A stretch of DNA of 64,000 nt, from the NCBI RefSeq assembly GCF_004117075.1, contig NZ_CP026721.1:2046001-2110000 (forward strand). The letters are read 5' to 3'. Below, one piece after another: positions 53,977 through 63,245 of this stretch. The first letter of the stretch is position 1; each line of letters starts with the position of its first letter. The translations under genes and the position numbers were made by a program. Source of the DNA: Fervidobacterium changbaicum. Its GTDB lineage: Bacteria; Thermotogota; Thermotogae; Thermotogales; Fervidobacteriaceae. The notes below the pieces were generated by a model. It saw only the letters and a list, made by a program, of their open reading frames with translations. It had not been told where the DNA came from and did no database searches.

Positions 53977-54385
53977 CCTTAGCACCTCCAACCGTACTTA
54001 TCTCTATATCGCAATCTATTTGGATTTTCTCTGACCCGTACGTTAACAAAAGGTAGTGTAAAGAGTCCTTTATCCTGCTTGCGATCTTTTTTGCTTCGTT
54101 GTCATCAATTCCATGGAGTACTATGCAAAAGTCATTACCCTCCATCTTGCAAACGAAATCCTTTGGTATTCTTACACTGTGCTTAATAACTGAAGAAACT
54201 CTGGAAAGCACAAAATTTCTTAAATCATCGCTGCTTGCCTGAAATTTGAGCTTTACATGTAAGAGGTAGAACAAATCTTCACTCTGCTTAAGTTGGTCAA
54301 CTATTCTTTTTGCAAATTCATGGTTTGGCAGTCTTGTAATCGAATCGACCCACTCACCAGTCAATAACTTGTGAAAACCATCCAT
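53954..54385 (-). CDS. Stand-alone degenerate GGDEF domain protein
   Basis: A 143-residue cytoplasmic protein with the outline of a GGDEF domain. It starts at DSITRLPNHEFAKRIVDQL (compare the usual DxLTGLxNR). The active-site position reads KMEGNDFCIVLHG, so the signature GG(D/E)EF has become EGNDF. The later EAKKIASRIKDSLHYLLL helix is retained. It is unlikely to make cyclic di-GMP; it may bind nucleotide or have lost activity. It is the first gene of the valS operon and overlaps valS by 23 bases. Confidence 0.7.
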   Translation of the reverse strand: MDGFHKLLTGEWVDSITRLPNHEFAKRIVDQLKQSEDLFYLLHVKLKFQASSDDLRNFVLSRVSSVIKHSVRIPKDFVCKMEGNDFCIVLHGIDDNEAKKIASRIKDSLHYLLLTYGSEKIQIDCDIEISTVGGAKDGDRNTL

Positions 54386-54414
54386 ACGAACTCCTCCTCG
54401 GTACTGTTTACATT

Positions 54415-54443
54415 ATTTTACCATACATCTTATGTTGTGGGAA
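54415..54443 (-). promoter_or_regulatory. Promoter of the GGDEF-like/valS operon
   Basis: On the minus strand TTCCCA, 17-base spacer, TAAAAT with TGG before the -10. It overlaps the divergent promoter of the MFS gene. Confidence 0.6.
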
Positions 54444-54463
54444 TATACCACATGTGTTAGAAT
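54435..54463 (+). promoter_or_regulatory. Promoter of the MFS gene
   Basis: TTGTGG, 17-base spacer, TAGAAT. The -35 overlaps that of the divergent valS operon promoter. Confidence 0.55.
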
Positions 54464-54551
54464 AGATAACGAAAATTAAATTGTTCGCATGGCAAACTTT
54501 TAAACAACAAACGTTGCGACACAATACCGTGGAAAGGGGTGCGAAAGGTTT

Positions 54552-55667
54552 ATGGGATTAAACATGATGTCTGTTCTATCTGTATTTTCACACTTTTTTC
54601 TAGATTTCTACGTATCGTTCTTCAATCCTTTGGGGCCGTTTATAATCCAAAAGTTTCCGATAGAAGTTCGCATGCTAACTTCTTTCCTGGCTTTGTCATC
54701 AGCCACAGCCAGTCTTTTCCAAATCTTCTTTGGATTTTTCTTTGATAGGGTGAAGTACACCAAGAGTCTGCTTTTCACGATGTATGTTATGGAAGCATTA
54801 GGGATTTCGCTAATAGGCTTATCGACAAACTTTTGGATGTTCATTGCTGCAGTCTTTGTTGTCAGGATTGCGAACTCTGCCTTTCATCCTCTTGGGGCTT
54901 CCATGGCCGGCGAGGTTGGGGGAAGAACTGTAGCAGTTTTCTCAATCGCAGGAACGCTTGGAGCCGCACTCGGCCCTGTTTTTATCTCACTTTACGTCTC
55001 ACATTTTCCAATAGAATCACTTTGGCTAGTAGCACTCCCCGCTGTCGTGCTGGCTTTGTTTTTGCTAAGGATCAACATTCCAAACCGAACGGTTCACAGT
55101 CAGAAGTTCGATTTGAAAGAGGTAATGAAGTTACTACCTATATTGCTTGTCGTAACTGTTCGCAGCTTTCTGATGTCAGTTGTGCACACCTACACGCCAA
55201 TTTACATCACGAACGTGCGTCACTATTCAATCTCACTATCAGGTTTGCTAATAACGTCCGGTATGATAGCAGGCGTTTTTGCCAACTACCTGGGCGTTGT
55301 TTTAATGGAAAAAATAGGTGCAAAAAAGCAGGACTTGGTAGCTTTCATAGGCATGGGCCTAACTATATTTTGGTTGATATCTAGTAAAGGCATTGCTTCG
55401 ATTTTCATTTCCTTTGTACTTTTCGACTTTTTTGGTTTTCTTTTGATGTCTGCAAACGTTGTCCAAGCTCAGAAGATCCTACCGAACAGAAAGGCGTTAG
55501 CTTCATCGGTTGCTATGGGATTCGCATGGTCGTTAGGAGATTTCATCGCAACAGGTTATAATTCTGTGGTCGGTAATAACATCATTTTATCATTGGGCCT
55601 TGCCATTCCTGTGGCTTTTGTAGCCTCGATATACTTCGGAATAGTCCAGAAATTTGATACAAAATAA
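54552..55667 (+). CDS. MFS transporter, fosmidomycin-resistance (Fsr)-like
   Basis: A 371-residue major facilitator with about twelve hydrophobic segments. The start SVFSHFFLDFYVSFFNPLGP and the loop FGFFFDRVKYTKS resemble Fsr-type drug exporters. The segment FVVRIANSAFHPLGASMAGE, with the conserved HP-G-(A/S), is a further hallmark. The substrate is unknown. It is followed after 62 bases by the RNA methyltransferase gene, so a joint transcript is likely. Confidence 0.85.
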   Translation: MGLNMMSVLSVFSHFFLDFYVSFFNPLGPFIIQKFPIEVRMLTSFLALSSATASLFQIFFGFFFDRVKYTKSLLFTMYVMEALGISLIGLSTNFWMFIAAVFVVRIANSAFHPLGASMAGEVGGRTVAVFSIAGTLGAALGPVFISLYVSHFPIESLWLVALPAVVLALFLLRINIPNRTVHSQKFDLKEVMKLLPILLVVTVRSFLMSVVHTYTPIYITNVRHYSISLSGLLITSGMIAGVFANYLGVVLMEKIGAKKQDLVAFIGMGLTIFWLISSKGIASIFISFVLFDFFGFLLMSANVVQAQKILPNRKALASSVAMGFAWSLGDFIATGYNSVVGNNIILSLGLAIPVAFVASIYFGIVQKFDTK

Positions 55668-55729
55668 TAGATGTGCTAAAATTAGTTGGTATGATGAAAA
55701 GACTCGATTTTAATAGGAGGAATGGGATC

Positions 55730-57103
55730 ATGATTGACAAAGACTTTTCGAAACACACAAGGGATGTGGGACAAGCTTACACGGTTTACATAGAGCGCTA
55801 CGCATATGGTGGGTACGGTATCGGGAAACTGCCGGGCGGTAAGTTGGTCTTCGTAGAAGGTACGTATCCAGGTGACTTGGCACAGATCGAAATTCTCCAA
55901 GAAAAATCTGATTTGGCTTTTGGAAGACTGGTAAATCTACTAGAAAAGTCAGACATTCGCAGGGCACCGAAGTGCAAATATTTCAATGTTTGTGGCGGAT
56001 GCCAGATAATGGATGTGGAATACGAGAAACAACTGGAATTGAAAACTCAAATTGTTAAAGAGCAATTAAAACGTATAGGAAAAATCGAAACCGATGTCGC
56101 CCGAACAATTCCGAGCGATTTGGAATTCGGTTACAGAAATAAAATGGAGTTTGCATTCTCGTATAGCAACAAGGAAGGCGTTATCCTTGGATTAAAGATG
56201 AGAAATAGTAACAGAGTTGTCGATATTGACGAATGTCCAATATCACCCAGCTCGTTTAACAGGGCTTTAGAGGTCGTCCCAGAGATTGTTGAATTAAGCA
56301 AAGCTAAAATCTACAATCCGAAAACGCGTTCAGGCATGCTTAAGCATTTGGTTATGAGGTACTCTCACTCTAACAACCAAACTATGGCAATATTCGTCAC
56401 TAGAACAGAAAGATTTGAAGAAGCGAAGTTTATCAGGGCAGAACTGTTGAAGAGAGTTCCTCAGATAAATTCCATAATTCATGTTATGAATTCCTCAGAT
56501 AGCGTCGTACTAAGAGGGCCGTACAAAACGCTTTACGGCTCAGGTGTTTTGGAGGTAGAGATGGATTATGAAAAATTCCAAATTCCTCCGACGGCATTTT
56601 TTCAAAACAACTATCATGTTGCTGCTAAAATGATAGAATACGTTACAAAACAGCTTGATTTGAAAGGTAGCGAAAGGGTGTTGGACCTCTACGCTGGTGT
56701 TGGAACATTCAGTATGCGTTTAGCCATGCTCTCAAAACACGTCACAGCTGTTGAGAGCTCTCATATAGCAGTTAAGGCTGGGAAAGCGAACGCGAATATA
56801 AACAATTTGAGAAATGTGAAATTTGAAGAAGCAGATGTCGAAGAATATCTAAAATCGTTTGATAACAAAGTCAACATTATAGTCCTTGACCCACCGCGGA
56901 GCGGGGCTGGAAAAGAAGTGTGTGAAGAGATAATACGGATCAGCCCAGAAAAAATAGCTTATATCTCGTGTGATCCTACAACTCTGGCAAGAGATTTGGC
57001 GATTCTGAAGGAAAAGTACAAAATAATCTCCGTCCAGCCTTTTGATATGTTCCCTCAGACGTATCACGTGGAAACTGTTGTGTTATTAGAGAAATCGGAG
57101 TGA
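55730..57103 (+). CDS. rlmD: RlmD/TrmA-family class I RNA (uracil-C5)-methyltransferase
   Basis: Methylates a uracil in 23S rRNA (or tRNA) with SAM. The 457-residue protein has an N-terminal TRAM domain (YTVYIERYAYGGYGIGKLPG) and a [4Fe-4S] site in CKYFNVCGGCQI with an upstream Cys. The catalytic domain has VLDLYAGVGTFSMRLA, VLDPPRSGAGKEV, and ISCDPTTLARDLAIL, the last with the nucleophilic Cys. The start ATG 55730 lies 9 bases after AGGAGG; the frame is open upstream to a TTG near 55673. RlmD, RlmC-like and TrmA functions cannot be separated by sequence alone. Confidence 0.9.
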   Translation: MIDKDFSKHTRDVGQAYTVYIERYAYGGYGIGKLPGGKLVFVEGTYPGDLAQIEILQEKSDLAFGRLVNLLEKSDIRRAPKCKYFNVCGGCQIMDVEYEKQLELKTQIVKEQLKRIGKIETDVARTIPSDLEFGYRNKMEFAFSYSNKEGVILGLKMRNSNRVVDIDECPISPSSFNRALEVVPEIVELSKAKIYNPKTRSGMLKHLVMRYSHSNNQTMAIFVTRTERFEEAKFIRAELLKRVPQINSIIHVMNSSDSVVLRGPYKTLYGSGVLEVEMDYEKFQIPPTAFFQNNYHVAAKMIEYVTKQLDLKGSERVLDLYAGVGTFSMRLAMLSKHVTAVESSHIAVKAGKANANINNLRNVKFEEADVEEYLKSFDNKVNIIVLDPPRSGAGKEVCEEIIRISPEKIAYISCDPTTLARDLAILKEKYKIISVQPFDMFPQTYHVETVVLLEKSE

Positions 57104-57109
57104 TTATAC

Positions 57110-57820
57110 TTGGAAGCAAATCGTTATAGAGATTACATCTCTTCGGAAACGATGATGGGTCCAAACTGTGTAGTGATTCTCGAGGAGTTATTAAATAAAT
57201 ACCCTTTGAAAGTAGGCACTGATGATTTGGTCCTTGACTTAGGATGTGGGAAAGGACTATCAAGTCTTGTCATCGCAAAGGAAACTGGTGCGAAAGTTTA
57301 TGCAGTTGATCTTTGGATAACTGAGCAAGAAAACTGGAAGCGATTTTCAGAATGGAGCATTGATGATAAGGTAACACCTATTTGTGAAGATGCAAATAAT
57401 CTGCGTTTTGAAGAAAGGATATTTAGCGCCATGATTAGCATCGATTCCTACCACTATTTTGGTGGTGAGGTTGGGTTTTTTCAAGAAAAAATACTTCCAC
57501 TTTTGAAAGACGGCGGATAGGTCCTGATAGGCATTCCAGGAGTGAAGGATGAATACGCAGCACAAGTAGAAGAACTCCTATCAGATTGGCTTGGCGATGA
57601 TGCCAAGATGTTTAAAAGTCCTAAAACTTGGAAGGGGCTCATTGGTGAGAACGAAAGAATAGACTCTGTAGTGACGTGGGAAATGGATGGTTTTGAAGCT
57701 GCGTGGGTAGACTGGCTCACAATTGGCAATGAACATGCGTATAAAGATATGCTATACTATGAAAGGATTATAAAGCCGTACACCTGCCTTGTTGGGATAT
57801 ATGTGAAGCTAAAAGGTTAG
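57110..57820 (+). pseudogene. Class I SAM methyltransferase interrupted by one in-frame TAG
   Basis: From TTG 57110 the frame has the SAM motif LVLDLGCGKGLSSLVIA and continues to LLKDGG, then TAG at 57518-57520. It goes on in the same frame with VLIGIPGVKDEYAAQVEELL to a stop at 57820. The total of 236 codons is a normal methyltransferase size. The TAG sits where related proteins have a strand after a GG turn. One base change would restore a sense codon. It is either a recent nonsense mutation, a sequencing error, or a site of readthrough. Substrate unknown. It starts 6 bases after rlmD. Confidence 0.8.
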
Positions 57821-57956
57821 TTGTTAATTAACAATCGTCAAAAACTTTTGAAAAAATCAGTTAAAAGAATTAGCAAAAGTTAGATTCAAGTTCAAAAACG
57901 AGTACGATACTTAAAACTTTATTTGTTTCGTTGGTTTATTTTGTTAAACATTAGAC

Positions 57957-57985
57957 TTGATATAACATGAAAGGTTTGATATAAT
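57957..57985 (+). promoter_or_regulatory. Promoter of fprA
   Basis: TTGATA, 17-base spacer, TATAAT; predicted start near 57992, about 40 bases before the start codon. Confidence 0.75.
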
Positions 57986-58033
57986 CAGATTGAGCGTTAA
58001 TTTGTAAAATCGTCTCCTTTGGAGGTGCTGATG

Positions 58034-59227
58034 ATGGAGATTGTGGCAAAGATTGTTGACGGTGTTTACTATGTTGGCGTAAATGACAGAGACACGCACT
58101 TGTTTGAAAACATTTGGCCTTTGACAAAAGGTGTTTCATACAACTCATACCTTGTGGTCGATGAAAAAACCGCACTTATTGATACTGTCAAGGTTAGCAA
58201 GATGAAGGAGTATATTGAGAAGATTGCTCAAATCCTCGATGGAAAACCTCTTGATTACTTGATAATAAATCATATGGAGCCTGATCACTCGGGAGCTATA
58301 TCATCGATAGTTCACGCTTTCCCGAATGTGAAGATCGTCGGGAACAAAAAGACATTTGAATTTATAAAAGCCATGTATCACTTGGAAGCGAATTTCCACG
58401 AAGTAAAAGAAGGCGATGAAATTAATCTTGGCAGTAGGACTTTGAAATTTTATATGACCCCTATGGTTCACTGGCCAGAGACAATGATGACTTACGAGTT
58501 GAAGGATAAAATCTTGTTCTCTGGTGACGCTTTCGGCGGTTTTGGCTCACTTGATGGTGGCATTTTTGATGATGAAGTGGATGTTGATTACTTTGAAAAC
58601 GAAATAAGGCGGTACTATTCAAATATCGTCGGTAAATTTGGTCCGATGGTTCAAAAAGCTCTTCAAAAGCTCTCAGGGCTCGAAATCAAAATCGTGTGTT
58701 CCACCCATGGCCCTGTATGGAGAACAGATCCAAATCATATAATAAGTGCATATGATAGGTGGAGCAAATATGAATATGAAGAGGGTGTTGTTATAGCCTA
58801 CGGAACTATGTATGGGAGCACCGAAAAGATGGCGGACTATATTGCGAGAGTCCTTGCAGAAGAAGGAGTTAAGAACATTAGAGTCATGAACACATCAACA
58901 ACACACGAATCGTTCATCATTAATGAAATCTGGAGATTTAAGGGTGTAATACTCGGAACATGCACTTACAATAACTGGATCTTCCCACCTATGGAGAACT
59001 TGGTAATTAATTTATCTCACAAGGGACTTCCCAACAGAGTCTTCGGCGTTTTTGGAACATACGGTTGGAGTGGTGGAGGAGTGAAGGGATTAGTTGAGTA
59101 CATCCAAAAGAACAAATGGGAACTGGTTGGTGAACCTGTTGAAGTTCAATTCACGCCAAAAGAGGAGGATTTCAACCGCTTAAGAAAGCTTGCGATTGAG
59201 ATGGCTAAAGCTGTTAAGAAAGCTTGA
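58034..59227 (+). CDS. fprA: A-type flavoprotein (FprA), diiron oxygen/NO reductase
   Basis: A 397-residue flavodiiron protein that reduces O2 to water (or NO to N2O) in anaerobes. The metallo-beta-lactamase domain has diiron ligands in INHMEPDHSGA (H-x-E-x-D-H), MVHWPETM, FSGDAFGGFG and CSTHGPVW. The C-terminal flavodoxin domain begins IAYGTMYGSTEKMADYIA, with TYGWSGGGVKGL at the FMN site. ATG 58034 follows GGAGGTG. A strong promoter and a terminator isolate the gene. It suits a hydrogen-producing anaerobe that must remove oxygen. Confidence 0.96.
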   Translation: MEIVAKIVDGVYYVGVNDRDTHLFENIWPLTKGVSYNSYLVVDEKTALIDTVKVSKMKEYIEKIAQILDGKPLDYLIINHMEPDHSGAISSIVHAFPNVKIVGNKKTFEFIKAMYHLEANFHEVKEGDEINLGSRTLKFYMTPMVHWPETMMTYELKDKILFSGDAFGGFGSLDGGIFDDEVDVDYFENEIRRYYSNIVGKFGPMVQKALQKLSGLEIKIVCSTHGPVWRTDPNHIISAYDRWSKYEYEEGVVIAYGTMYGSTEKMADYIARVLAEEGVKNIRVMNTSTTHESFIINEIWRFKGVILGTCTYNNWIFPPMENLVINLSHKGLPNRVFGVFGTYGWSGGGVKGLVEYIQKNKWELVGEPVEVQFTPKEEDFNRLRKLAIEMAKAVKKA

Positions 59228-59236
59228 TATAGAAAG

Positions 59237-59270
59237 AAAGACCTCCGGCTTGCTGCTGGAGGTCTTTTTT
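59237..59270. terminator. Terminator between fprA and the hydroxyacid dehydrogenase gene
   Basis: AAAGACCTCC, loop, GGAGGTCTTT then TTT. The convergent gene ends 2 bases further on, so it may serve both strands. Confidence 0.88.
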
Positions 59271-59271
59271 A

Positions 59272-60267
59272 TTACCCTTGGAATATTGATTTTTGTTCTG
59301 GAACAAGGTTTGGTGGAATCTTACCTTCTAAGGCGTAAATTACATTGAGTGCTACCATTTCTGACATTCGATCTCTTGTTTCGTAAGTTGCAGAACCTAT
59401 GTGTGGTAAGAGTACTACGTTATCTAATTTTTCTAAACCAGGTGTGAGCTGGGGTTCGTTTTCATAAACATCAAAACCAGCTCCTGCAATTTTTCTTTCT
59501 TTAAGAGCCTCGTAGAGGGCCTTCTCATCAACAACGGGTCCTCTGGCTGTATTAATCAAAATAGCATTTGACTTCATTTTAGCAATTCGATTAGCATCTA
59601 TGAGGTGATACGTTTCTTTCGTCAGCGGTGTATGGATTGAGATGAAGTCTGAGGTTTCGATAAGTGAATCCAAATCGACGTATTCAGCATTGTACTGTCT
59701 TTCTATTTCTTCGGGTAGTCGGTGCCTGTTGAAGTACACGATCCTCATTCCAAATCCCAAGGCTCGCCTGGCCACCGCTTGTCCTATTCTACCCATGCCA
59801 ATAATACCTAACGTCTTACCGTACAAATCGTACCCGAGGAACAATTTTGGCTTCCATCCTACGAAATTACCTTCTCGCACGAATTTGTCTGCCTCTACTA
59901 TACGTCTTGCAACAGCCAAAATAAGTGCGAACGCTATGTCGGCAGTTGCTTCCGTCAAAACACCTGGTGTGTGAGTTACAAAGATACCTTTCTTAGTCGC
60001 TGCTTCCACATCAATGTTGTTATATCCAACAGCGTAGTTCGCTATGATTTTTGTTCTCTCTAAATTATTTATGAATTCTGCATCTATTGGATCTCTAAGT
60101 TGTGTGATTACAGCGTCCGCGGATTTTGCTCGCTTAAGAAGTTCTTCTTTTCCCAAAAAATCTTCACCATAGTATACATCAACTTCAAACTTTTCTTTCA
60201 GTATTTCGATTCCTTTTTCAGGGATTGCGTAGGTTATAAATACCTTTGGTGTGCCGAGCGTGATCAT
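59272..60267 (-). CDS. D-isomer-specific 2-hydroxyacid dehydrogenase (glyoxylate/hydroxypyruvate reductase-like)
   Basis: A 331-residue NAD(P)H enzyme. The dinucleotide motif is LGIIGMGRIGQAVARRALGFG, and the catalytic Arg, Glu and His are in INTARGPVVDEKAL, GAGFDVYENEP and LLPHIGSAT. Homologues reduce glyoxylate or hydroxypyruvate. Its ribosome-binding site (GGAGGTGAA at 60276-60284) is the right-end tip of the IscB element inserted immediately upstream. The native leader and promoter have thus been replaced by the element. Confidence 0.92.
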   Translation of the reverse strand: MITLGTPKVFITYAIPEKGIEILKEKFEVDVYYGEDFLGKEELLKRAKSADAVITQLRDPIDAEFINNLERTKIIANYAVGYNNIDVEAATKKGIFVTHTPGVLTEATADIAFALILAVARRIVEADKFVREGNFVGWKPKLFLGYDLYGKTLGIIGMGRIGQAVARRALGFGMRIVYFNRHRLPEEIERQYNAEYVDLDSLIETSDFISIHTPLTKETYHLIDANRIAKMKSNAILINTARGPVVDEKALYEALKERKIAGAGFDVYENEPQLTPGLEKLDNVVLLPHIGSATYETRDRMSEMVALNVIYALEGKIPPNLVPEQKSIFQG

Positions 60268-60287
60268 CAGAATTATTCACCTCCGAC

Positions 60288-61607
60288 TTAGAGGCACGCG
60301 ACTTCTGTCGTGTGAGACTTGGAATAGTTTGCTTTCCTCTTGCTATATTGCCAACCATCAGCTATTTGAATCAGCTTGCAGTACTTATAACTTATTCCCT
60401 GACAAATCCTTTTGCCATTCGTATCCTTAATGTCGAAAAATCCACTTCCTCTCACTGCTACTGCACCTACCCAAATGCCAGCGTACTTTCCTCGTGGCAC
60501 AATAGCTTTAACTATATCTCCAGTTTGAAAACCAAAGTGTTTCTTACGTCTTTGTCTATGCCCACGTGGAAAACCAAATTTATCAGTATTGCACATCTGC
60601 CTTGTACCACGACCAACTGCATGCCAGATTTGCACGTAACTTTGGGTTATACGTATCTCACTTGACGTGCTCTCACCAACACAGCAAGCATCAAAGTAGT
60701 GCTTTTTAGGAAGTCCAAGACGAATGCGATTTGCCTTTGTTAGCGCTCCTGTTCCGTATTCAGCTGGTATTCCAAAACCGCTTAATGATTTGCGCAGATA
60801 TGAGCGTATTGAATTCATGAATGCTGGTTGCTTGTATGTTTGCCTTGCCTGCTCTTCAACATGTGGGTATCCAAACTCAGCAGCTGTTTTGTTGCCCTTC
60901 TTTTGGTTACACTCACGGCAAGCAAGTGTTAGATTTGATACTCTATCTGTGCCACCTCTTGACCTTGGTACGATGTGGTCGATTTCCAGTGGTACGTCAC
61001 TTCTACCACAGTACGCACACTTTCGTCCCCACTTTTCCAAAAGATATTCCCTTACCTCGTAGCCAAAAAGCGTGCCTCGTTGGTATTCGATACCAGAAAT
61101 CTCTGGATTTTGCAACTTTTGAGTATCGAACTTTGCATCTTCGATGGATATTGCACTTATTGGCAACAGCTTTGTCAGTTTCCTTACCGCATTTATAAGC
61201 TGGTTTACTCTTGCTTTGAACGATGGTGGCAGCCACCCTTCAGGCCGTCTGCGATTTAGAAACCTAGGCTTTCGATATCTAGTCTTTCTGTTTCTTCTGC
61301 TTCGACGAACAGCACATCTGGCATCAAGTTTTTGCTTTATGTCTGTTTTGTGGTGTATCTCGCAAAGAAAAACTGTTTCTGCTACATCTCCGTCTTCTCG
61401 CAAAACTGAAAGACCAGTAACCTTCGCTCCTTGGTCGAGTTTTAATCTTAAAGGTTGTAACTCGCTTTGCTGTACTGTTCTGTCTTTTAGACGTATAGTG
61501 AACGGATGCATTTTGTGAACCACTGCCCTGCCACGACTAACTGTCTTGCGCGCTTTTCTGAACAGGGCATCAGAGGCTTTTTGTTTTTGTCCAACACAAA
61601 CACCATA
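60288..61607 (-). pseudogene. iscB: iscB copy 2, frameshifted in the PLMP domain
   Basis: Compared with copy 1, four bases are missing around 61536-61541, within the codons for RQLLSRGR. Reading from the native ATG (61607) therefore goes out of frame after the PLMP segment. An open frame of 411 codons remains from GTG 61523 and keeps RuvC-I, the bridge helix, RuvC-II, HNH (EIDHIVPRSRGG) and RuvC-III (HYFDACCVG). In RuvC-I the Pro of LDPGAK is Gln (LDQGAK). If translated from the internal GTG, the product lacks the PLMP domain needed for RNA binding or stability in studied IscBs, so it is probably inactive. Confidence 0.88.
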
Positions 61608-61608
61608 C

Positions 61609-61902
61609 TTATCACTCCATGAAAATGCCCTAACGGGCCTTGTGACGCGCTAAAGCGGTCTCACTTTAGCACTCTCCTCGCCAATGTTGGTAGCCGGCGC
61701 GTGTGCTGGTCCGTTTCGCCCACACCCCAAAGGTTGTCTGCAACCAGCACTTCCAGTGTCCGGGACTGGAGAAGCATCCCGGAGTGGGTCTTGAGCCTAC
61801 TACCAACGTAGCACCTTCGTCCCCTTGTCCTTCGGGTCCGGTGCTTAGGCTGGTCAACCAGGGCTTTTACAAGCCCTCGACTTCAGTCGGGGGTAGTTGA
61901 CC
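61609..61902 (-). ncRNA. HEARO RNA / IscB omega RNA, copy 2
   Basis: Same hairpin series as copy 1. The stem GTGCTAAAG/CTTTAGCAC becomes GTGCTAAAG/CTTTAGCGC, which still pairs with a G-U. The hairpin GCCC-GTAA-GGGC becomes GCCC-GTTA-GGGC, a loop change only. The guide would derive from the end of the amidohydrolase gene just upstream of 61902 on the minus strand. Confidence 0.83.
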
Positions 61903-63054
61903 CCACCATTTAACTTCCTGTCCTTCGATGAAGACTTTTTCAACTCTTGCTTGTGGTAGGAATGGGTCATTATCCCATATAACAATATCCGCATCCTTCC
62001 CTGGTTCCAGTGATCCAACTCTGTCATCAATCCCAAGAATCTTTGCTGGGTTTATTGTCAACATCTTCAGAAGGTCTTCTCTTTTTGCGCCGTACTTCAT
62101 CGCTAAAGCTGCGTGGACATTTGCGAACTCCAAGTGTATTACTGGATGGTCAACCATAATTGCCGTCAGCACACCTTTTTCATTGAGAATTCTCACATTT
62201 TCATAAGTCAGGTCTTTGAGTTCTATTTTGCTTCTAAAATCATGTGGTCCAACGACGACAGGGACGTTATTTTCAACAAGGTAATCAGCTACTTTGTAAG
62301 CCTCTGTGCCGTGTTCTATTACTAGTTTAAAACCAAACTCTTTGGCAATTCGTATAGCTGTGACGATGTCCTGTGCTCTGTGTGCATGGATGCGTGCTGG
62401 AATTTCACCTTTCAGCACCAGTTCCCCAATCTCGAGCTTCGGGTCTCTATCGAGAAAAACACCATCTTTTTCCAAAGCTCTTTTTTTCTTCTCCATATAA
62501 TCTTGGACTTTCATGAAGTAGTTTCTCATCACCGCGGCGATTCCCATTCTAGTAGAGGGCATCTTCTTCATCTCACCGTAAACTCTTTTTGGGTTCTCAC
62601 CTGTAGCCATCTTCAAACCGGCTGGTGATTTTACTATACAATGATCAACGATATGTGACTTAAATTTTAAGATAGCACCTTGTCCACCGATGACATTTGC
62701 ACTTCCAGGAACTATCATAACGGTCGTAAAGCCACCATTTAAAGCACGTTTAATGGCCGTATCGTACGGATTGAAAGCGTCAATTGCACGGACATCTGGG
62801 GTTACAGGATCTGTCATTTCGTTTCCATCCTGAACAAATCCTATTCCCTCTTCAAACAGACCAATATGTGAGTGTGCGTCTATAAATCCTGGAAGGACGA
62901 ATTTCCCAGCTGCATCGACAACCTCAACCATTTTGTCTTTCAACTTAATAGATTTACCTATTTTCGCGATCTTTCCGTTTTCAATAAGGATATCACCAAC
63001 AAATGTACCAGATGTAATTGTTACGAGTGTTCCTCCCTTTATAAGTGTTTTCAT
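61867..63054 (-). CDS. Amidohydrolase (imidazolonepropionase-like), C-terminus altered by IscB element
   Basis: A metal-dependent hydrolase of about 395 residues. Ligand motifs are PGFIDAHSHIGLFEEG (HxH), RIHAHRAQDI (His), LVIEHGTEAY (His) and MVDHPVIHLE (Asp). The substrate is unknown; some homologues act on cyclic amides or isoaspartyl-type dipeptides. ATG 63054 follows GGGGTGAGG; a GTG lies 4 codons upstream. The last codons (after QEVKW) come from the left end of the inserted IscB element, so the final residues GQLPPTEVEGL are not native. The conserved C-terminal strand VFIEGQEVKW is retained, so the enzyme may still work. Confidence 0.88.
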   Translation of the reverse strand: MKTLIKGGTLVTITSGTFVGDILIENGKIAKIGKSIKLKDKMVEVVDAAGKFVLPGFIDAHSHIGLFEEGIGFVQDGNEMTDPVTPDVRAIDAFNPYDTAIKRALNGGFTTVMIVPGSANVIGGQGAILKFKSHIVDHCIVKSPAGLKMATGENPKRVYGEMKKMPSTRMGIAAVMRNYFMKVQDYMEKKKRALEKDGVFLDRDPKLEIGELVLKGEIPARIHAHRAQDIVTAIRIAKEFGFKLVIEHGTEAYKVADYLVENNVPVVVGPHDFRSKIELKDLTYENVRILNEKGVLTAIMVDHPVIHLEFANVHAALAMKYGAKREDLLKMLTINPAKILGIDDRVGSLEPGKDADIVIWDNDPFLPQARVEKVFIEGQEVKWWGQLPPTEVEGL

Positions 63055-63245
63055 ACTCTTCCTCACCCCTTGTCTTGTTTATCTAACAACACGCAAAATA
63101 ATTATAACACTTTTAATTCGTAAAGCGAACTAAGAATTTTTGATTTTTTCTGAAATTTAACCTTGTTACATAGCCAAAAACTCTGAATTTGTGGTAAAAT
63201 TCAAAGTAGAATTTAAAAATCTAAGAAAGAAAGGTTGAGGAGCTG

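Larger units (their letters stand above)
60276..61902 (-). mobile_element. IscB-type element, copy 2 (inverted relative to copy 1)
   Basis: It has the same ends as the copy at 28587-30217 and is 4 bases shorter (1627 bp), which equals the deletion found in its iscB. The left end enters the amidohydrolase gene; the right end touches the hydroxyacid dehydrogenase start. No tnpA is present. Substitutions between the copies are scattered, so they are not a very recent duplication. Confidence 0.9.

Noticed and set aside
57821-57956. A gene in the AT-rich stretch before the fprA promoter
   Set aside because: No frame with a start, a ribosome-binding site and useful length is present; I see nothing there but the upstream side of the promoter.
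60821-61259. Long open frames on the strand opposite iscB in both element copies
   Set aside because: They are antisense shadows of the IscB coding sequence. They occur in both copies only because the coding strand is conserved, and they have no ribosome-binding sites.
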